A stretch of 64,000 bases of DNA, taken from Ochotona curzoniae (lineage: Eukaryota; Chordata; Mammalia; Lagomorpha; Ochotonidae). Below the pieces are notes generated by a model, which worked only from the letters and a program-made list of their open reading frames with translations, was not told the origin of the DNA and ran no database searches. A program made the position numbers and the translations under genes. The stretch spans positions 6,014,001 through 6,078,000 of the forward strand of contig NW_024466459.1 of the NCBI RefSeq assembly GCF_017591425.1. The letters run 5' to 3'. The number at the start of each line of letters is the position of its first letter. The first letter of the stretch is position 1. Of this stretch, positions 1 through 11,125 are shown in pieces.

Positions 1-155
1 ACAATGCCAGTGAGTGCCAGCTGCTGTGCTTCCGATCCAACTCTGATGGTACATCTGAGGAAGCAGCTGGGGAGGGCCCAAGTCTGTGGACCCCTGTCAG
101 CCACAAGGGAGACCTGGAAGAAGCTCTTGACCCCTGGCTTCAGATCTGGCCTGAA
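1..155 (+). mobile_element. CSINE fragment, cut by the window start
   Basis: A diverged lagomorph tRNA-derived SINE lying in the sense direction and entering from the left edge. Recognisable family segments in order are GAGTGCCAGCTGCT, GGAAGCAGCTGGGGAGGGCCC, GGGAGACCTGGAAGAAGCTC and GGCTTCAGATCTGGCC. The 3' third of the SINE (the pyrimidine-rich tail) is missing after about position 155. The short open frame across it is an accident of the SINE sequence. Confidence 0.75.
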
Positions 156-836
156 ACTTTACAACTGTAACAGGGACAAAGGCTTAAGGGTCCTCGTCTT
201 ATTCTACCACTTGTCTAATATTCAGGTTTCTCAGCAATCAGAGAATAATGCTAATCTAATAAGATTTACAAGTCTGCCAGATGCTGTGTGAAGCATTTCT
301 CGTTTGAAACCTGTTCAGTGAGTAATGAGTCACTGGGCAGGTAAAACCAATGAAAAGCCTTTCTCCTTCAGAAAGAACTGATCTTCCCAGAGTAAACACA
401 CTGTTTTGGTACATCTGAGCTTAAGAGGGACCAGTCAGAACAAGGAGACAGAAGAGAAAACAGGAAGTTGATTTCTTGGGTGGCACCTCCCTCAAACAGC
501 ACGCATCAAGAAAGCTGTGCTTTCATTCGCTGCTGTTCCCGCCCGGAGTGGGACAGACGCCTGGAGGGCCGAGTTCTCACTAACACTCACTTGGAAGGAA
601 CCCCAGGTGATACCAATGGATCCACATGTATAATGCCAAGTCAGTATCTAAGAAGTCGTGAAAGACCAATTCATCTCTCCAAATCCAGGCAACACCCCAG
701 GTTGTAGCAGCTTTCACTCTGCCATTCATCATTTATGTAAACGGCACTTACAGTGGCTATAGTTACATAGGTATAGTGAATTATAGTATCATAGAGTTTT
801 GCTGTTAGAAAAATTGCATTTTACTTAATCCAGGTC
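156..836. other. Unique sequence, no gene recognised
   Basis: No repeat family, splice-framed exon or coding frame stands out. The part from about 440 to 680 is somewhat GC-richer than its surroundings and contains a few CpGs, but no promoter element can be supported. Confidence 0.5.
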
Positions 837-856
837 TTTTTTTTTTTTTTTTTTTT
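837..856. repeat. Homopolymer T20
   Basis: Twenty uninterrupted T bases. No SINE body adjoins it, so it is not obviously a retroposon tail. It may be the minus-strand poly(A) remnant of something no longer recognisable. Confidence 0.9.
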
Positions 857-1659
857 GAAAAAGAGCAATCCTAACTAGAGAAATAAAATATCGGGCCCAA
901 AGTAAAGTAAATAAAGTAACAGAAATAATTCCTGTTTTCAAAGTTTTGCCTGATTGATAGTTTAGTTTAAACCTAAACTTGAAATTATGTCAAGTATCTA
1001 TCTACATACTACAATAGCATGCTTTGTGTGTGGAAAAGCATATTTTTTCATAAATACTCAATAATCTCTACAACTTAGGTTTAATTAAAACTTTTACACA
1101 CCTCACAACCTTTCAATTTTTCCTTTTCTTTGGGCATTATTCAGGTTTCTTGATTGAAACAGCAATAATAAAATTTAAAAAAAACACACACACAAAAATC
1201 ACTCGAAAGGAACAGTTCTCAAGGAAACTTATGTGTAAAGAAAAATATTGGCAGCACAGCTGGCTAGAAGAGGACACACAAAAAGAAAGAGAATCATTAG
1301 TTTTATTCTTTACATAACCTTGCTTTGTTACTTTAATAAGGATGAGTATTGCTCACCTCGATTAAAATAAAATAATATTTTAAGGAGAACAGATTTGAGC
1401 AGTCAGGAAATTTTAAGCATTTCAATTTGTAGGGACAATGACTATTTGTCAGAATGTGTTTCTCAGTTTGATGGAGTAGGAAGAGTGTTCGCAAAGCTTT
1501 ATCAAATTGTGAACACAACACGATTCGCCTAAGGTTTTAGTGGTTTTCCCCAAATCACACGTGAGCAGAGTTCGGGCATGAATGTCAGGCAGGAAGTGGC
1601 GGGACGTTTCCAGGAGGAAGAAAACCGGATATTGGCTGTTTCTCGGTTCTAGAACTTTG
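857..1659. other. Unique AT-rich sequence with a CpG-retaining end
   Basis: AT-rich, with no recognisable repeat or gene. From about 1488 to 1645 the composition changes: I count eight or nine CpGs, including CACGTG, GGCGGG and GACGTT contexts, directly before the GT-rich run. This is suggestive of a regulatory element but unproven. Confidence 0.45.
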
Positions 1660-1747
1660 GGTGTGAGTGTGTGTGAATGAGTGTATGAGAGAGAGGGTGT
1701 GTGAGAGTGTGTGTGTGAGACTGTGTGTGTGAGTGTGTGTGTGTGTT
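1660..1747. repeat. Imperfect (GT)n / GAGTGT microsatellite
   Basis: A GT-dominated tract interrupted by GA and AAT units (GAGTGTGTGTG, GAGAGAGAGGG). The interruptions suggest an older, degenerate microsatellite. Confidence 0.85.
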
Positions 1748-2120
1748 TAAAGTTGTGCCTATTAAAAAAAAAAACTCTGCATGCGAATTCTTGTAAAATA
1801 AAACAGATTCTAGGACTGGCTTGGCTTCAAATCTGATGTCCGTCCCTATTTTGTCGAACCTGAGATTTGTAAAAGCTGGGTTCCAACAGAAAGCAAGCTG
1901 TCAAGAGGCCTGCGATGGTCTCTGCTTACCCACTCAGGGGGAACCAGGCGCTTGTATTTGCAGACAGTTCCAATATCAACCAGTATTCAGTGAATGTGTT
2001 TTAATTATGATACATTTATTTTCAACCTTCTGGGAAAGCATGAGGAGAAAGAAGATGGCACCATGAACTTCTTAGTATGATTTTTCTAATATCTTAGGGA
2101 GAATACTTTTCTTTATTTCA
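1748..2120. other. Unique sequence, no gene recognised
   Basis: Contains an A10 run near 1765 and an open frame of about 80 codons (1821-2066) with no recognisable motif. Nothing else can be supported. Confidence 0.5.
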
Positions 2121-2437
2121 TTTTTGAGATTTATTTATTTCAAATGTGGAGCTACAGAAAGAGAATGACTAAGAAAGAGAGAGTCTTTCATCCATTCTTT
2201 CACACTCCTAAATGAGCACTATCGGGTCTGGGCCAGGTCGAAGTTGGGAACCAGAAAGTTCCTACAGCTGTCCCACGAGGATGAGGGGCACGATGACTTG
2301 GACCATGCGTGTTCCGCTGCTTCCACAGATGCAGGATCATGGAGGTGGACTCGAAGTGGATCAGTCACAGCCCCGGTAGTGGATCCTGCCACTGCAGGCA
2401 GCAGGCTTAACCTGCTAGGCCACAACACCAGCCCCCT
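2121..2437 (-). mobile_element. Old CSINE, antisense
   Basis: Begins with a T-rich tail complement and ends with CTGCTAGGCCACAACACCAGCCCC, which is the reverse complement of a SINE 5' tRNA-like head. The middle is well diverged (GATGCAGGATCATGGAGGTGGA). Near full length, but old by divergence. Confidence 0.7.
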
Positions 2438-2524
2438 ACTTTCTTCAAATCCTAAAAGGACACTTATTAGTCTCTTTTCCTAAGCCAAAACAAAACAAAA
2501 CAAAAACACTATTAATGATCCCTT

Positions 2525-2960
2525 TATCAACTTTTAAGAGATTTTTTGGTATAATTCTTTATTCCATTTTGATACTGTATATATAGGTATAGCATGGTTT
2601 CATGATTTTCATAGATATGATTTTACGAAGATCACCATACTTTACTCGCTCCCCCAATTCCTATCTTTTCTTCCTTTCTTGTTTCCAGTTCGTTTTGCAA
2701 AGATACCATTTCAAGCCATTCTATAGTTACAGGTTTAATTCACCATTAACCATAACACTAAGCAAGTGAAATCCTAGTAGGAATACTACATTTTCATGGC
2801 AGTTATAAACAATGGTTAAAAACAACAATCATGTCACCAGCTCGAACTGTTGAAATACATGACAAAAATATTGCTTTCCCTCTAGGATATAGATCTAATG
2901 GCATTATCATTCACACTGTCACACTGTACTACGACTGGAAAGTGCTAGTTGTCCTCATTA
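2525..2960 (-). mobile_element. Possible antisense L1 3'-region fragment
   Basis: An AT-rich stretch carrying a C/T-rich core (CTCGCTCCCCCAATTCCTATC) followed by TATAGTTACAGGTTTAATTC. This arrangement resembles the better supported antisense L1-like pieces near 10250 and 57480. The family assignment is a guess from layout and could be wrong. Confidence 0.3.
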
Positions 2961-5159
2961 CAGAATGCATATTTCCCAGACTCTTCTAGAATGTTCTGAC
3001 AATGGGAGAGCCTTGGGGGATGTAGAATTATCTTCTTTCACATGGTTCATTTAGTAATCAGTTCAGATTCTTAGCATTGTGCCTGGATTACAGGTGTCCC
3101 CTAATGCTGATAATTTTATATGATTTAAATAATTTCCACTTTGTTTACAATCTGTGAATCTGATCAACGCCAAAACATTACGCTAAAGTCTGACTTAGGG
3201 AGGATATTGCATGTATTTTGTAGAATAATGAGATGCTTTTTTGGAAGACATTGAGGTGGGTATCTTGCTCATATATTCTTTTAAATAGAGCAAAGTCTGT
3301 AGGTAACATGTGTGCAGATTCAAAACAAAACAAGAAAGCAGGACCCTCGAGAGGTATATTTTGATTTTAGCTGCCAGTCCCCTCTGGTTGAATTTTACTC
3401 TGATTCCATTCATGTATGTGATCTAGGAAGCAGTAAAAGGCAGATGCTTAAAAAGTAAAATGCAATAAACTGAAAGTGCGAAAGGAAAAGCCTGACCTGT
3501 GCATGTTTTGTGTCTGTTGGTGGAGACATAAGGTGATGAAAAGTGTGTACGTATTTAGGGTATTTCACTCACAGAGAAAATGCATATACCTTTTGTATTT
3601 GGTTTTGTGCATGACACGGTTGCAATTTTAACCTAAGATTCTTGTCGCTTAGTAAGTCCCATGCTCTCAGCAGCAGGAGTGATAGTTAAAGTGGCAACTA
3701 AAATGGAATAATTTACTTTCCTATGTAAAATATGCATTTTAAAAACAAATAAATATAAAAAGGAAAGCCAAGCTAAGGAATAAAATAAGCCTATAATTAT
3801 CTGTGCCTTTTCTATTTGTGTTTCAATTTTCTGTAACAGATAACCACGAACATAAGAAAAGATGTAGAATCATTCATTCTTTGTCTTTCAGGCAGAGGTG
3901 AATGAAAACACTGGGTACAAAAGAATTTTAAGAACAGTCATTATGAATGCTTTCACATTGCATATAATGCAGTATAAAATTGACATAACTAAAACGGGTT
4001 CAGTATAGTATGCGTCATGAATGACAATGGTTACTACCTGGGCCTCTGACTCTCTGGGCCTCCCTATATCAATGCGTCTATTTCTCTCATCCAAACAGAA
4101 ATACATTGACAAAGCCATAGTCATGCTTGATAATGACTTACAAAACTAATCGAATTGAAGCGAATGCTCTGCTTTGCAACAGCCACTTTGCTTAGAGTAC
4201 ACTCATGACTAGTTGTTACACAAATCTGATAAGATGTCCGTTTCAATTGCTATGCATGACTGTAAGAGGAAGTGTTTAAGACACAACAATATAAATGTAA
4301 TTCATTAGATCTAAAAGTGTATATGTAAATAATACAGGCACCCGTGTGACCATTTGTAAACTCGTTCTAGATCTGTAAACAAAATACTTGTAACGGAAAG
4401 TATGAGGTATCTGCATAAGGCAGTAAAGTATACTTTAAAAAGCAAAACAAAATACAGCCATGCATTTATAGTAAAAATTGCATAACATGATTTTAGATAG
4501 ATATCGACGCATTGTCCCAATATGTGACACATGCCAAAAATATTTTAAGGTAATTACTAGTTTATGAAACATACTTAATTTCCATTGTGATTTGTGAATC
4601 ATATATTTTTAATATATGATTTGTTTTTCACAGACTATGCTACTAAGTCTATGAAACATGAAATACTTTCATTAGTGCAGCTATGGAGAAGAGGGTAGTT
4701 TCATAATTGTTCAAATATGATGTTCCGTTACATTTTCTAAGGGAGAATTTAATGAAATCTATCACAACTAGGTGGGTACTTATCTTTTGATTCAGTGATT
4801 CCATTTTCAGAACTATACCATGAATGTATAGACTCAACAATATGGAATTTATTGCGTGAATTTTCCAGGATTCAAAATCCATTGTGTCTAAGCATTGATA
4901 ATAATCTACATGACTCTATTTCAGAAAGCAGTTCAATTTACTAAGGTACATTCCCATAGTGGCATACTATGCTGTTACAACAAATACTAAAAAAAAAGGT
5001 ATCTGCGACAGAATAATGTTATTTCCTGGTAGTGATAACAATTTATATGACAACTTCTACAGTGTGCTTCAAATATCAAAGAAAAGAACATTAAAAAACA
5101 CAACGCATCTTCTAGTCCTGAAACTCTGTCTCAAAGCCCAATCCTCTGTTTTGAAGCAC
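2961..5159. other. Unique AT-rich sequence, no gene recognised
   Basis: More than 2 kb of AT-rich DNA with many short open frames on both strands and none with recognisable protein character. A perfect hairpin lies at 4597-4621. Part of 4960-5159 could be an old L1 tail, since sequence resembling L1 resumes after the SINE at 5498, but I cannot prove it. Confidence 0.5.
4597..4621. repeat. 11-bp perfect inverted repeat, 3-nt loop
   Basis: AATCATATATT (4597-4607), TTT loop, AATATATGATT (4611-4621). The arms are AT-only apart from one C/G pair, so this may be chance in AT-rich DNA. Confidence 0.7.
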
Positions 5160-5368
5160 TAGCATCTCCACGAGTGCCAGTTCACGTCCCAGCTACGTTA
5201 CTCTAATCCAGCTACCTGCATGTGGCATGGTATAGGCTTGGGTCTTTGAGCCCCTTTACCCATGTTGGGGCAGACCTGGAAGAATATCCCGGCTTCTGGC
5301 TCCTGGCTCCGAATCTACTCCACTCTTGCCATTGCAGCCATTTGGGGAGTGAACCAGTGAATGGAAGC

Positions 5369-5448
<80 letters not shown>

Positions 5449-5497
5449 CTCTCTGTTCTCTGTAGATCATCCATTCATAAAAAAGAATCTTTAAAAG
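5160..5497 (+). mobile_element. CSINE with expanded (TTTC)n tail
   Basis: A diverged sense SINE: CGTCCCAGCTACGTTACTC, CAGACCTGGAAGAAT, CTGGCTCCTGGCTCCGAAT and CATTTGGGGAGTGAACCAG are family landmarks. The tRNA-like 5' head is degraded. The pyrimidine tract normally found near the 3' end has expanded into a pure tetranucleotide array (5371-5448), followed by a short CTCT tract and an A-rich end. Confidence 0.75.
5371..5448. repeat. (CTTT)n microsatellite, about 19 pure units
   Basis: An uninterrupted CTTT/TTTC array inside the SINE pyrimidine tract. On the minus strand it yields open frames of repeating Lys-Lys-Glu-Arg, which are artefacts and not proteins. Its purity predicts length polymorphism. 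Confidence 0.97.
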
Positions 5498-7829
5498 AAA
5501 TATATAATGCATCTTCTGAATTGTATAAAAGTCAAACAAGCAGAACCAAATCCTGTTGATCAACTAAGGTGGGTGGTTGCCAATACCCGGAAAGGAATGG
5601 GGAACTTGGACCAAGGCATGAAAGACGACAAGGATGTAATATTTCTCCTAGTAAAGCTTTTTCTAAATACATGCACACACACACACATATAGATATACAC
5701 ACAGCAAATTAGCACCAATCAAATTGTCACAAAGAATCTAAGTGCAATCCGAACGGAATCAAACAAGACAACCTGTATTACTAAAAAATGAGATAATCAC
5801 ATATTTAAGGAGCTGGAGAAAGAAACCTGAACTAAATGCCCGTGCTGCAGGACTACAGACAAAACAAACCCGTGCAAACATCATGCTCGAGGTAGTAAGT
5901 GGATTAAGAACACTGAAAACTATTCTATTTGTATTTTAGGATTGAGAAAATAAGCAACTATCACACTGCTGGAGAGGGGAATTTTAAGCAAGGAGAGTGG
6001 GAAGCTAGAAAAACCCTTATGTTAGATTAGAATCAGGTCTTTGAAATCATTATTTTAATGATATAGGAAGACAAATATTTGTGTACATACATTTATTTCA
6101 TAGCTCTATCTATGAAGAACACCTCAAAAATAGTCATAGCTTAGGAGGAAATAGAACATAAAAGTCTCAAACTTTGATTTTGGGGGTGTAATCTGCAAGT
6201 AAAATAACATTGTCTTATTGGTCTTGATAGAAATGCATAAACCCTTGGTTCATGAGAAAAGTATCAGAAAGACTCAGGGAGGAACATGCCAAATGAACCG
6301 GTGCCTCTCTTCACAAGTGCCAAGGCAATGAAAAGCAAAGAAGGGCTAAAGAAACTTTGTTATCCAATGTAATATTTCTCTATAAAATGATCTATCAATC
6401 ATATTCTTTGAACACTGCATATTAAATATTTCCATGAAGGCTGAATGTCGGTTTGTTTTCTATGTTTGTTCCTAAGATTAACTTCAGCAGAAACATTAAA
6501 TGCAGCGTTCCATTCATTCTGTTAAATATTTTCTTCTAGAGAATTGGCTTAGACCAGAATTTCTCAGTAGGTGGGGTTATGTTTATTACTTAGCTTTATA
6601 TCCATATACAGAAAATAGGTAATGCCTTGTTTCCAAATCATGTGCATATACACACACATAAAGCAATAATTAATGCAGATATAACAAGTTACGTACATAC
6701 TATTTTATATTTGTTTGTATATGCAAAGTTTTGTATCCATAGAATAAAATGATGTATATTGCTACGTACATGTCAATATATGCGTTGTGCATACGTATAC
6801 ATATATGTGAAGAAATTCTGTAGCATCATAAATGTGACTTACAGATTTATCTCAAGGTAAACCTTGTTTGTATTTTTTTTACTTTCAAATGTATGAACAC
6901 ATCAAACTTGTACATATTTCTGTAGTAATGCACACTTTCAAATTTATCTCTAAGTGTATAGTGGTTCAAAAAAGATTAGAACAGATTTCCTGTTTGCCAA
7001 ATGGCAAGGGACACACGAAACATTTATGATCTTTGGTTGCTGGTCTTAGTGAAGGCTCTTAATTGCTTGAAAAGCTGTCTTTAGGATTTGTTTGAAAATC
7101 AGAAGAAGAGGATAGATCTTAGCTCTTGAGCTTACTGTACATCAAATCTGTGGTTGTTAGGTAAATTAGTCACTTCTAAGTTTTCGCAATACATTGAGGA
7201 GCAACAATAGAACACTGCTCTTCATCTTCTATGTGTTACAGAGAAAGGCAGATTCTCCACCTTGCAAACCCAGGTAACTGTGGTTGGGAACATGTCTTCC
7301 CCATTGCCTTTGAAGTGCATGGGTGCATTATTTTAATCCAGAAATTATCTCACTGGGTTGGAGGTCAGTGGATTTGTCACTGGGTAAGATTTCCACATAG
7401 GGAATCCACATGCTGGTTTGGGTATCCATTAATCACCTAGCTAATTTGTTTTAGCATAGGGGTGCTGACAGCAAAAGAATGTTATTCCAGCAATGGTGAC
7501 TGCATCTTCCAGGCTGTTACAACATTAACATTTACCAAGCTGTCAGGTCCATGTTCATGTAGGGTTATGTTCTTTCAGTCCAACTGTAATATCGATATTT
7601 ATGTCTCATATTTAACTCACAACTGTTACAGTCATTGGATGAGCATAATACAACCAAAGGGATAAAGGGTTAAATAGTGCAGTTTTGTTTTTATGGTTTG
7701 TTTTTCTTTTTAAATTATAAGATCAATAGGTATTTTGAGATTCTGGAGACATTAATCAGGCTAGAAATGTGTTTCTCTATATACATATGGGGAAAGTAGA
7801 TGTTTAAATGGATTCTTTTACTTTTCTTA
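5498..7829. other. AT-rich sequence, no gene recognised
   Basis: Just after the SINE, GGTTGCCAATACCCGG and GGAATGGGGAACTTGG vaguely resemble the 3' UTR of old L1 elements, so 5500-5700 may be an L1 remnant interrupted by the SINE. A short (CA)n lies at 5671-5687. Around 6620-6800 there are alternating purine/pyrimidine runs (ACGTAC, ATACGTATAC). The rest is featureless. Confidence 0.45.
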
Positions 7830-7904
7830 TTTAGATTTAAAATATTTTGTAGAGACGTGGAATTTTTGTTGACTTATTTGTGATACACCCAAACACACAA
7901 AGTC

Positions 7905-7982
7905 AGACAAAGAAAAAGAGAAAGGAGAGGTGTGAGTGACGGAGGGAGAGGAGGGGAGGGAGGAAGGAAAGAGAGACTGAGG
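7905..7982. repeat. GA-rich low-complexity tract
   Basis: A purine-rich strand (AAAGGAGAGG, GGAGGGAGAGGAGGGGAGGG). The downstream segment GTTAACTCATGGCTTACCTGCTAAGC could be the remnant of an antisense CSINE head, which would make 7835-8080 an eroded SINE. That reading is weak. Confidence 0.6.
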
Positions 7983-8089
7983 GCCGGGAAGAGCTGCCCT
8001 GTGCACTGGGTCTGTGGATCATACCTGAATACTCTTCCTGGGCGTGTTAACTCATGGCTTACCTGCTAAGCTGTGTGTCTGTCTCTCAT

Positions 8090-10225
8090 TTGCTGTTTAG
8101 ATTATTCAAACTCTGCATGGCTCTGCAGCTTCCAGTGCATATAGGTACTTTCATTTTTCTCCCTGCTGATTCATATTTCTTTCAGTTTCCCTCAGATGAG
8201 ATTTTTGTTCTCATCTTTATTGTATAGTTTACATTATGCTTAACCAGAGTAGATAATACATTCACAGTGATTTAACTGAATAGTACTTGAATTCTCAGAT
8301 TCAGGAAGCAATCACTTAAAAATATGACATCTTGAGTTATGCAAGCTCATGATGGCTTGGTATCCATACCTCCAAGTTCAAAGTAAATCCCTCCTCTCCT
8401 TTCTTTAAACACATATGCACATCTCTCTGTTAGTGTCTTTCAAATAGCCATAGCGAAAGGGCAGCTACTTTTCCAAGTTGTGATTATTTTTAAAGATCAT
8501 TATTGTAATTTTTTAACAGTGTTCATTTAATGTGTTCACTGGAAAAAAATAGTAAAGGCCTTTAATTGACTGAGGGATATACAATACAAGGAAAACACCA
8601 AGCTGTTTAAAAGGATTCCTGTTCACCCCACCAAAGGAGTAACAGGAGAAATAAATGATTCTTTCCCTGAAATGTTTACATTGTTATCTGCAGTCTTTTA
8701 AACAGTAGCAGAGCTGTGGTTCTCTTGATTTGCTCACTCATTCTGTTATTAGAGAAATTCTTAACTTCTTCCAGGGGGAACGGTTTTTCTGTCTTCACTC
8801 TTTCCCAAGGACCTGTTCCAAGTCCATCAAGATATTGTTAGGTTGTTGAAAGTCCAAGTATATATTTTTTCCTTTCGCTAGCTGGTGGAGTGGCTTGGTT
8901 TCCTCACACAATGCGCTCATGGTTCATCAGTTCATCAGTTCATTTGTGGAATACTGGCCGTTCAGTTGTCAGAAGTATACTAGGAATAAAGCTTGCTTTT
9001 ATAGGGTTAAAACAATACATAACAAAGCTGTAGACGTTTTTTTTTCCTGTTTAACCAAATTTTTGTTTTGCATATCATACAGAATGAAATGTTTTGATAA
9101 AGCAATGCAACTCATTGCTAAAGCAAAGATATTAAAGCAAAAATATTACCATTCCTACTTTAGAGTTGCAGCTCTGAATAACTAAGACTATGTGTCTTAT
9201 AAATTAGGGGTTTTTTTTTAGTATCTTAGGAGGTTTATTCCAGTTGGGCAGGAACAGGACCGGGGTGGTGAGGAGGCAAGGGGGAAGGGAGAGGAGGAGG
9301 AGCCATAAAATCGTGTTTTAAAATTTCTTCACCAAGTAAAATCATGTCATTGAAGGAACAGCTTGTCTGAGTTCTGAACTGCTTCATTTCGGGGAACAGG
9401 AAAGGAATATCATTGTATTTAAGTGACACATTTGAATGAATAAGTTTTTAGTGTATACTATTTCAGAACCAAATGCAAACATTAGTCCCTTGTATGTATA
9501 TTTTACATAAATATCTTATTATTTCAATTTAAGGTTTCAACCCCAAACCAGTGCTTCTAGTTAATCAAGTTCATGATTCTATTTGTCAGACTTTAGCAAT
9601 GGCTATGAAAGGCAAACCAGGATTTAAAACACTAGAGGGCTAGTACCTCAGCTAAAATGATTAAAATAAAACTGAATTTTATACTGTCATTTTAAATAAT
9701 GTTGCTTTATTTAAACAAAGCGAAACTGCTCATGTTTTATAAAATTCAAGTGGCCACTTGAGCATGAGGCATTTTTCTCCTTGGTTAGTCATAACTAAGT
9801 TTTACTCTCCCGGTTACATGAGATAGTGTGTAAGTGAGCTAATTTGATAACAATTATTAAATAGAGAAGATAATTACAGTATATTTTAGAAGTTGCAATT
9901 AGCATCTTATCTGGGAATTTGAGTACTATTATTATTATTTAATTTATTATGTAAACATGTAATTCAGTACATTTGTATAATTTGTTTAAGCAAATTACCC
10001 TTAAGAAAATATATAGGATACATGCTTTTGTCTGGAGCCAGACAAGAACTTCCCCAGGGCAGCTCAGGGGTACTTGCTTCCTTTCATCCGACACCCAAAG
10101 GCAGAGGTTATGGCAAAGAGGATTCATCCTTCAAAGAGTAGTCACATATGAACACAAACTGATTGGAAAATCATTCTGTTGTAACATCACTTTTCAAATG
10201 ATAATACTGCTACAACGTGCACCTC
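8090..10225. other. Unique AT-rich sequence, no gene recognised
   Basis: Includes a direct repeat of GTTCATCA around 8921-8940 and a GA-rich patch at 9250-9302. The 96-codon frame at 8895-9185 starts in that direct repeat and shows no domain. No repeat family is recognised. Confidence 0.5.
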
Positions 10226-10249
10226 CAGCTGCAGAATAAGCTTACTCCT

Positions 10250-10440
10250 GTCTCTTTTTGAACGGTTTTCCATAACACTATTCTATATGTCCTTCCTTCC
10301 CCCCTCCTTCCCCTCTCCTCATTGTCTGCTCTCCCTAGTCTCTCCTTGTTACAGTAATACAGTCCATTAGTTACAAGGTGAATGTTAATTTCATCTTCCA
10401 TGAACTTCATGAAGACGTCTTATGTCACTGTTGATGTTAT
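10250..10440 (-). mobile_element. Antisense L1-like C/T-rich segment
   Basis: A C/T-rich core (CCCCCCTCCTTCCCCTCTCC) is followed by TTACAGTAATACAGTCCATT. The same order, C/T tract then CAGTATTACAGTTC, recurs at 57480-57580, so the two are copies of one repeat family. Because a recognisable antisense L1 3' UTR follows at 10500, I infer that both are antisense L1 pieces. Confidence 0.45.
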
Positions 10441-10499
10441 GATTTTATTTAATATAACTACAGTGGACTTATAATAGCATCAAAGTTAACTTCATCAAA

Positions 10500-10940
10500 A
10501 CACATTTTTTGAAAATATTTTTTTCAAAAAGCCTTTTTAGCATATTAAAATTATATGCATTTACACAGTAACATGACATTTTATGCATGCATACATCATA
10601 TAATATCTAATTAAAACACATACATTTATTTCCTTGAACACTTAACGTTTCTTTATGAAAAAGACCTCAAAATCTTGTCATCTATTTTTGTTTTGGTGGA
10701 GAAGCAAAACAGTCTACACAGTCATCCTGACCCAGGCCTTCAGCACTTCTTAATCCTTTCTGATGCAGCACCCAGGGAGCATTCTCTCCACATCCTTTTC
10801 CTCAGTCTTCCCTTTCCAGTCCCTGGTAACTGGAACTACATTCTTAACTTCCTTGAGATCATCTTCTTTCAGTTTCACAAAGGGGTGGAATCATGTGGTA
10901 CTTATCTACGACTGAGTGGTATTCTGTTGTAGATGGATCA
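10500..10940 (-). mobile_element. Antisense old L1 3' UTR fragment
   Basis: Matches, from memory, the reverse complement of mammalian L1M 3' ends in order: an ACACTTAACGTTTCTTTATG-type segment, CCAGTCCCTGGTAACTGG, then GGGGTGGAATCATGTGGTAC and GAGTGGTATTCTG. In L1M families these read as the antisense of the 3' untranslated region. The copy is old and holds no open reading frame. Confidence 0.65.
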
Positions 10941-10944
10941 CATT

Positions 10945-11125
10945 TTCTTTAAAACAATATATATAACAATACAATATTACATATTATATTATGCATCATT
11001 ATATCATACATTATATTATTGCATACTAATTAATATGAATACCATTATATTCATGGTATAAAATATTATCTAATATATTGCTACGTGTTATATATTGTAC
11101 ATTATGTATACTATTTTATAATAGA
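10945..11125. repeat. AT-rich low-complexity patch
   Basis: About 180 bp composed almost entirely of A and T in irregular ATAT, TTATAT and AATATT units, directly downstream of the L1 fragment. Easily melted DNA, with no ordered repeat unit. Confidence 0.8.

Noticed and set aside
4597..4621. Short hairpin as a microRNA or MITE
   Set aside because: Only 11-bp AT-rich arms with a 3-nt loop, too short for a miRNA precursor and without terminal inverted repeats or a target duplication.
5256..5563. Lys/Glu-rich minus-strand frames resembling a coiled-coil protein
   Set aside because: Produced entirely by the (CTTT)n microsatellite.
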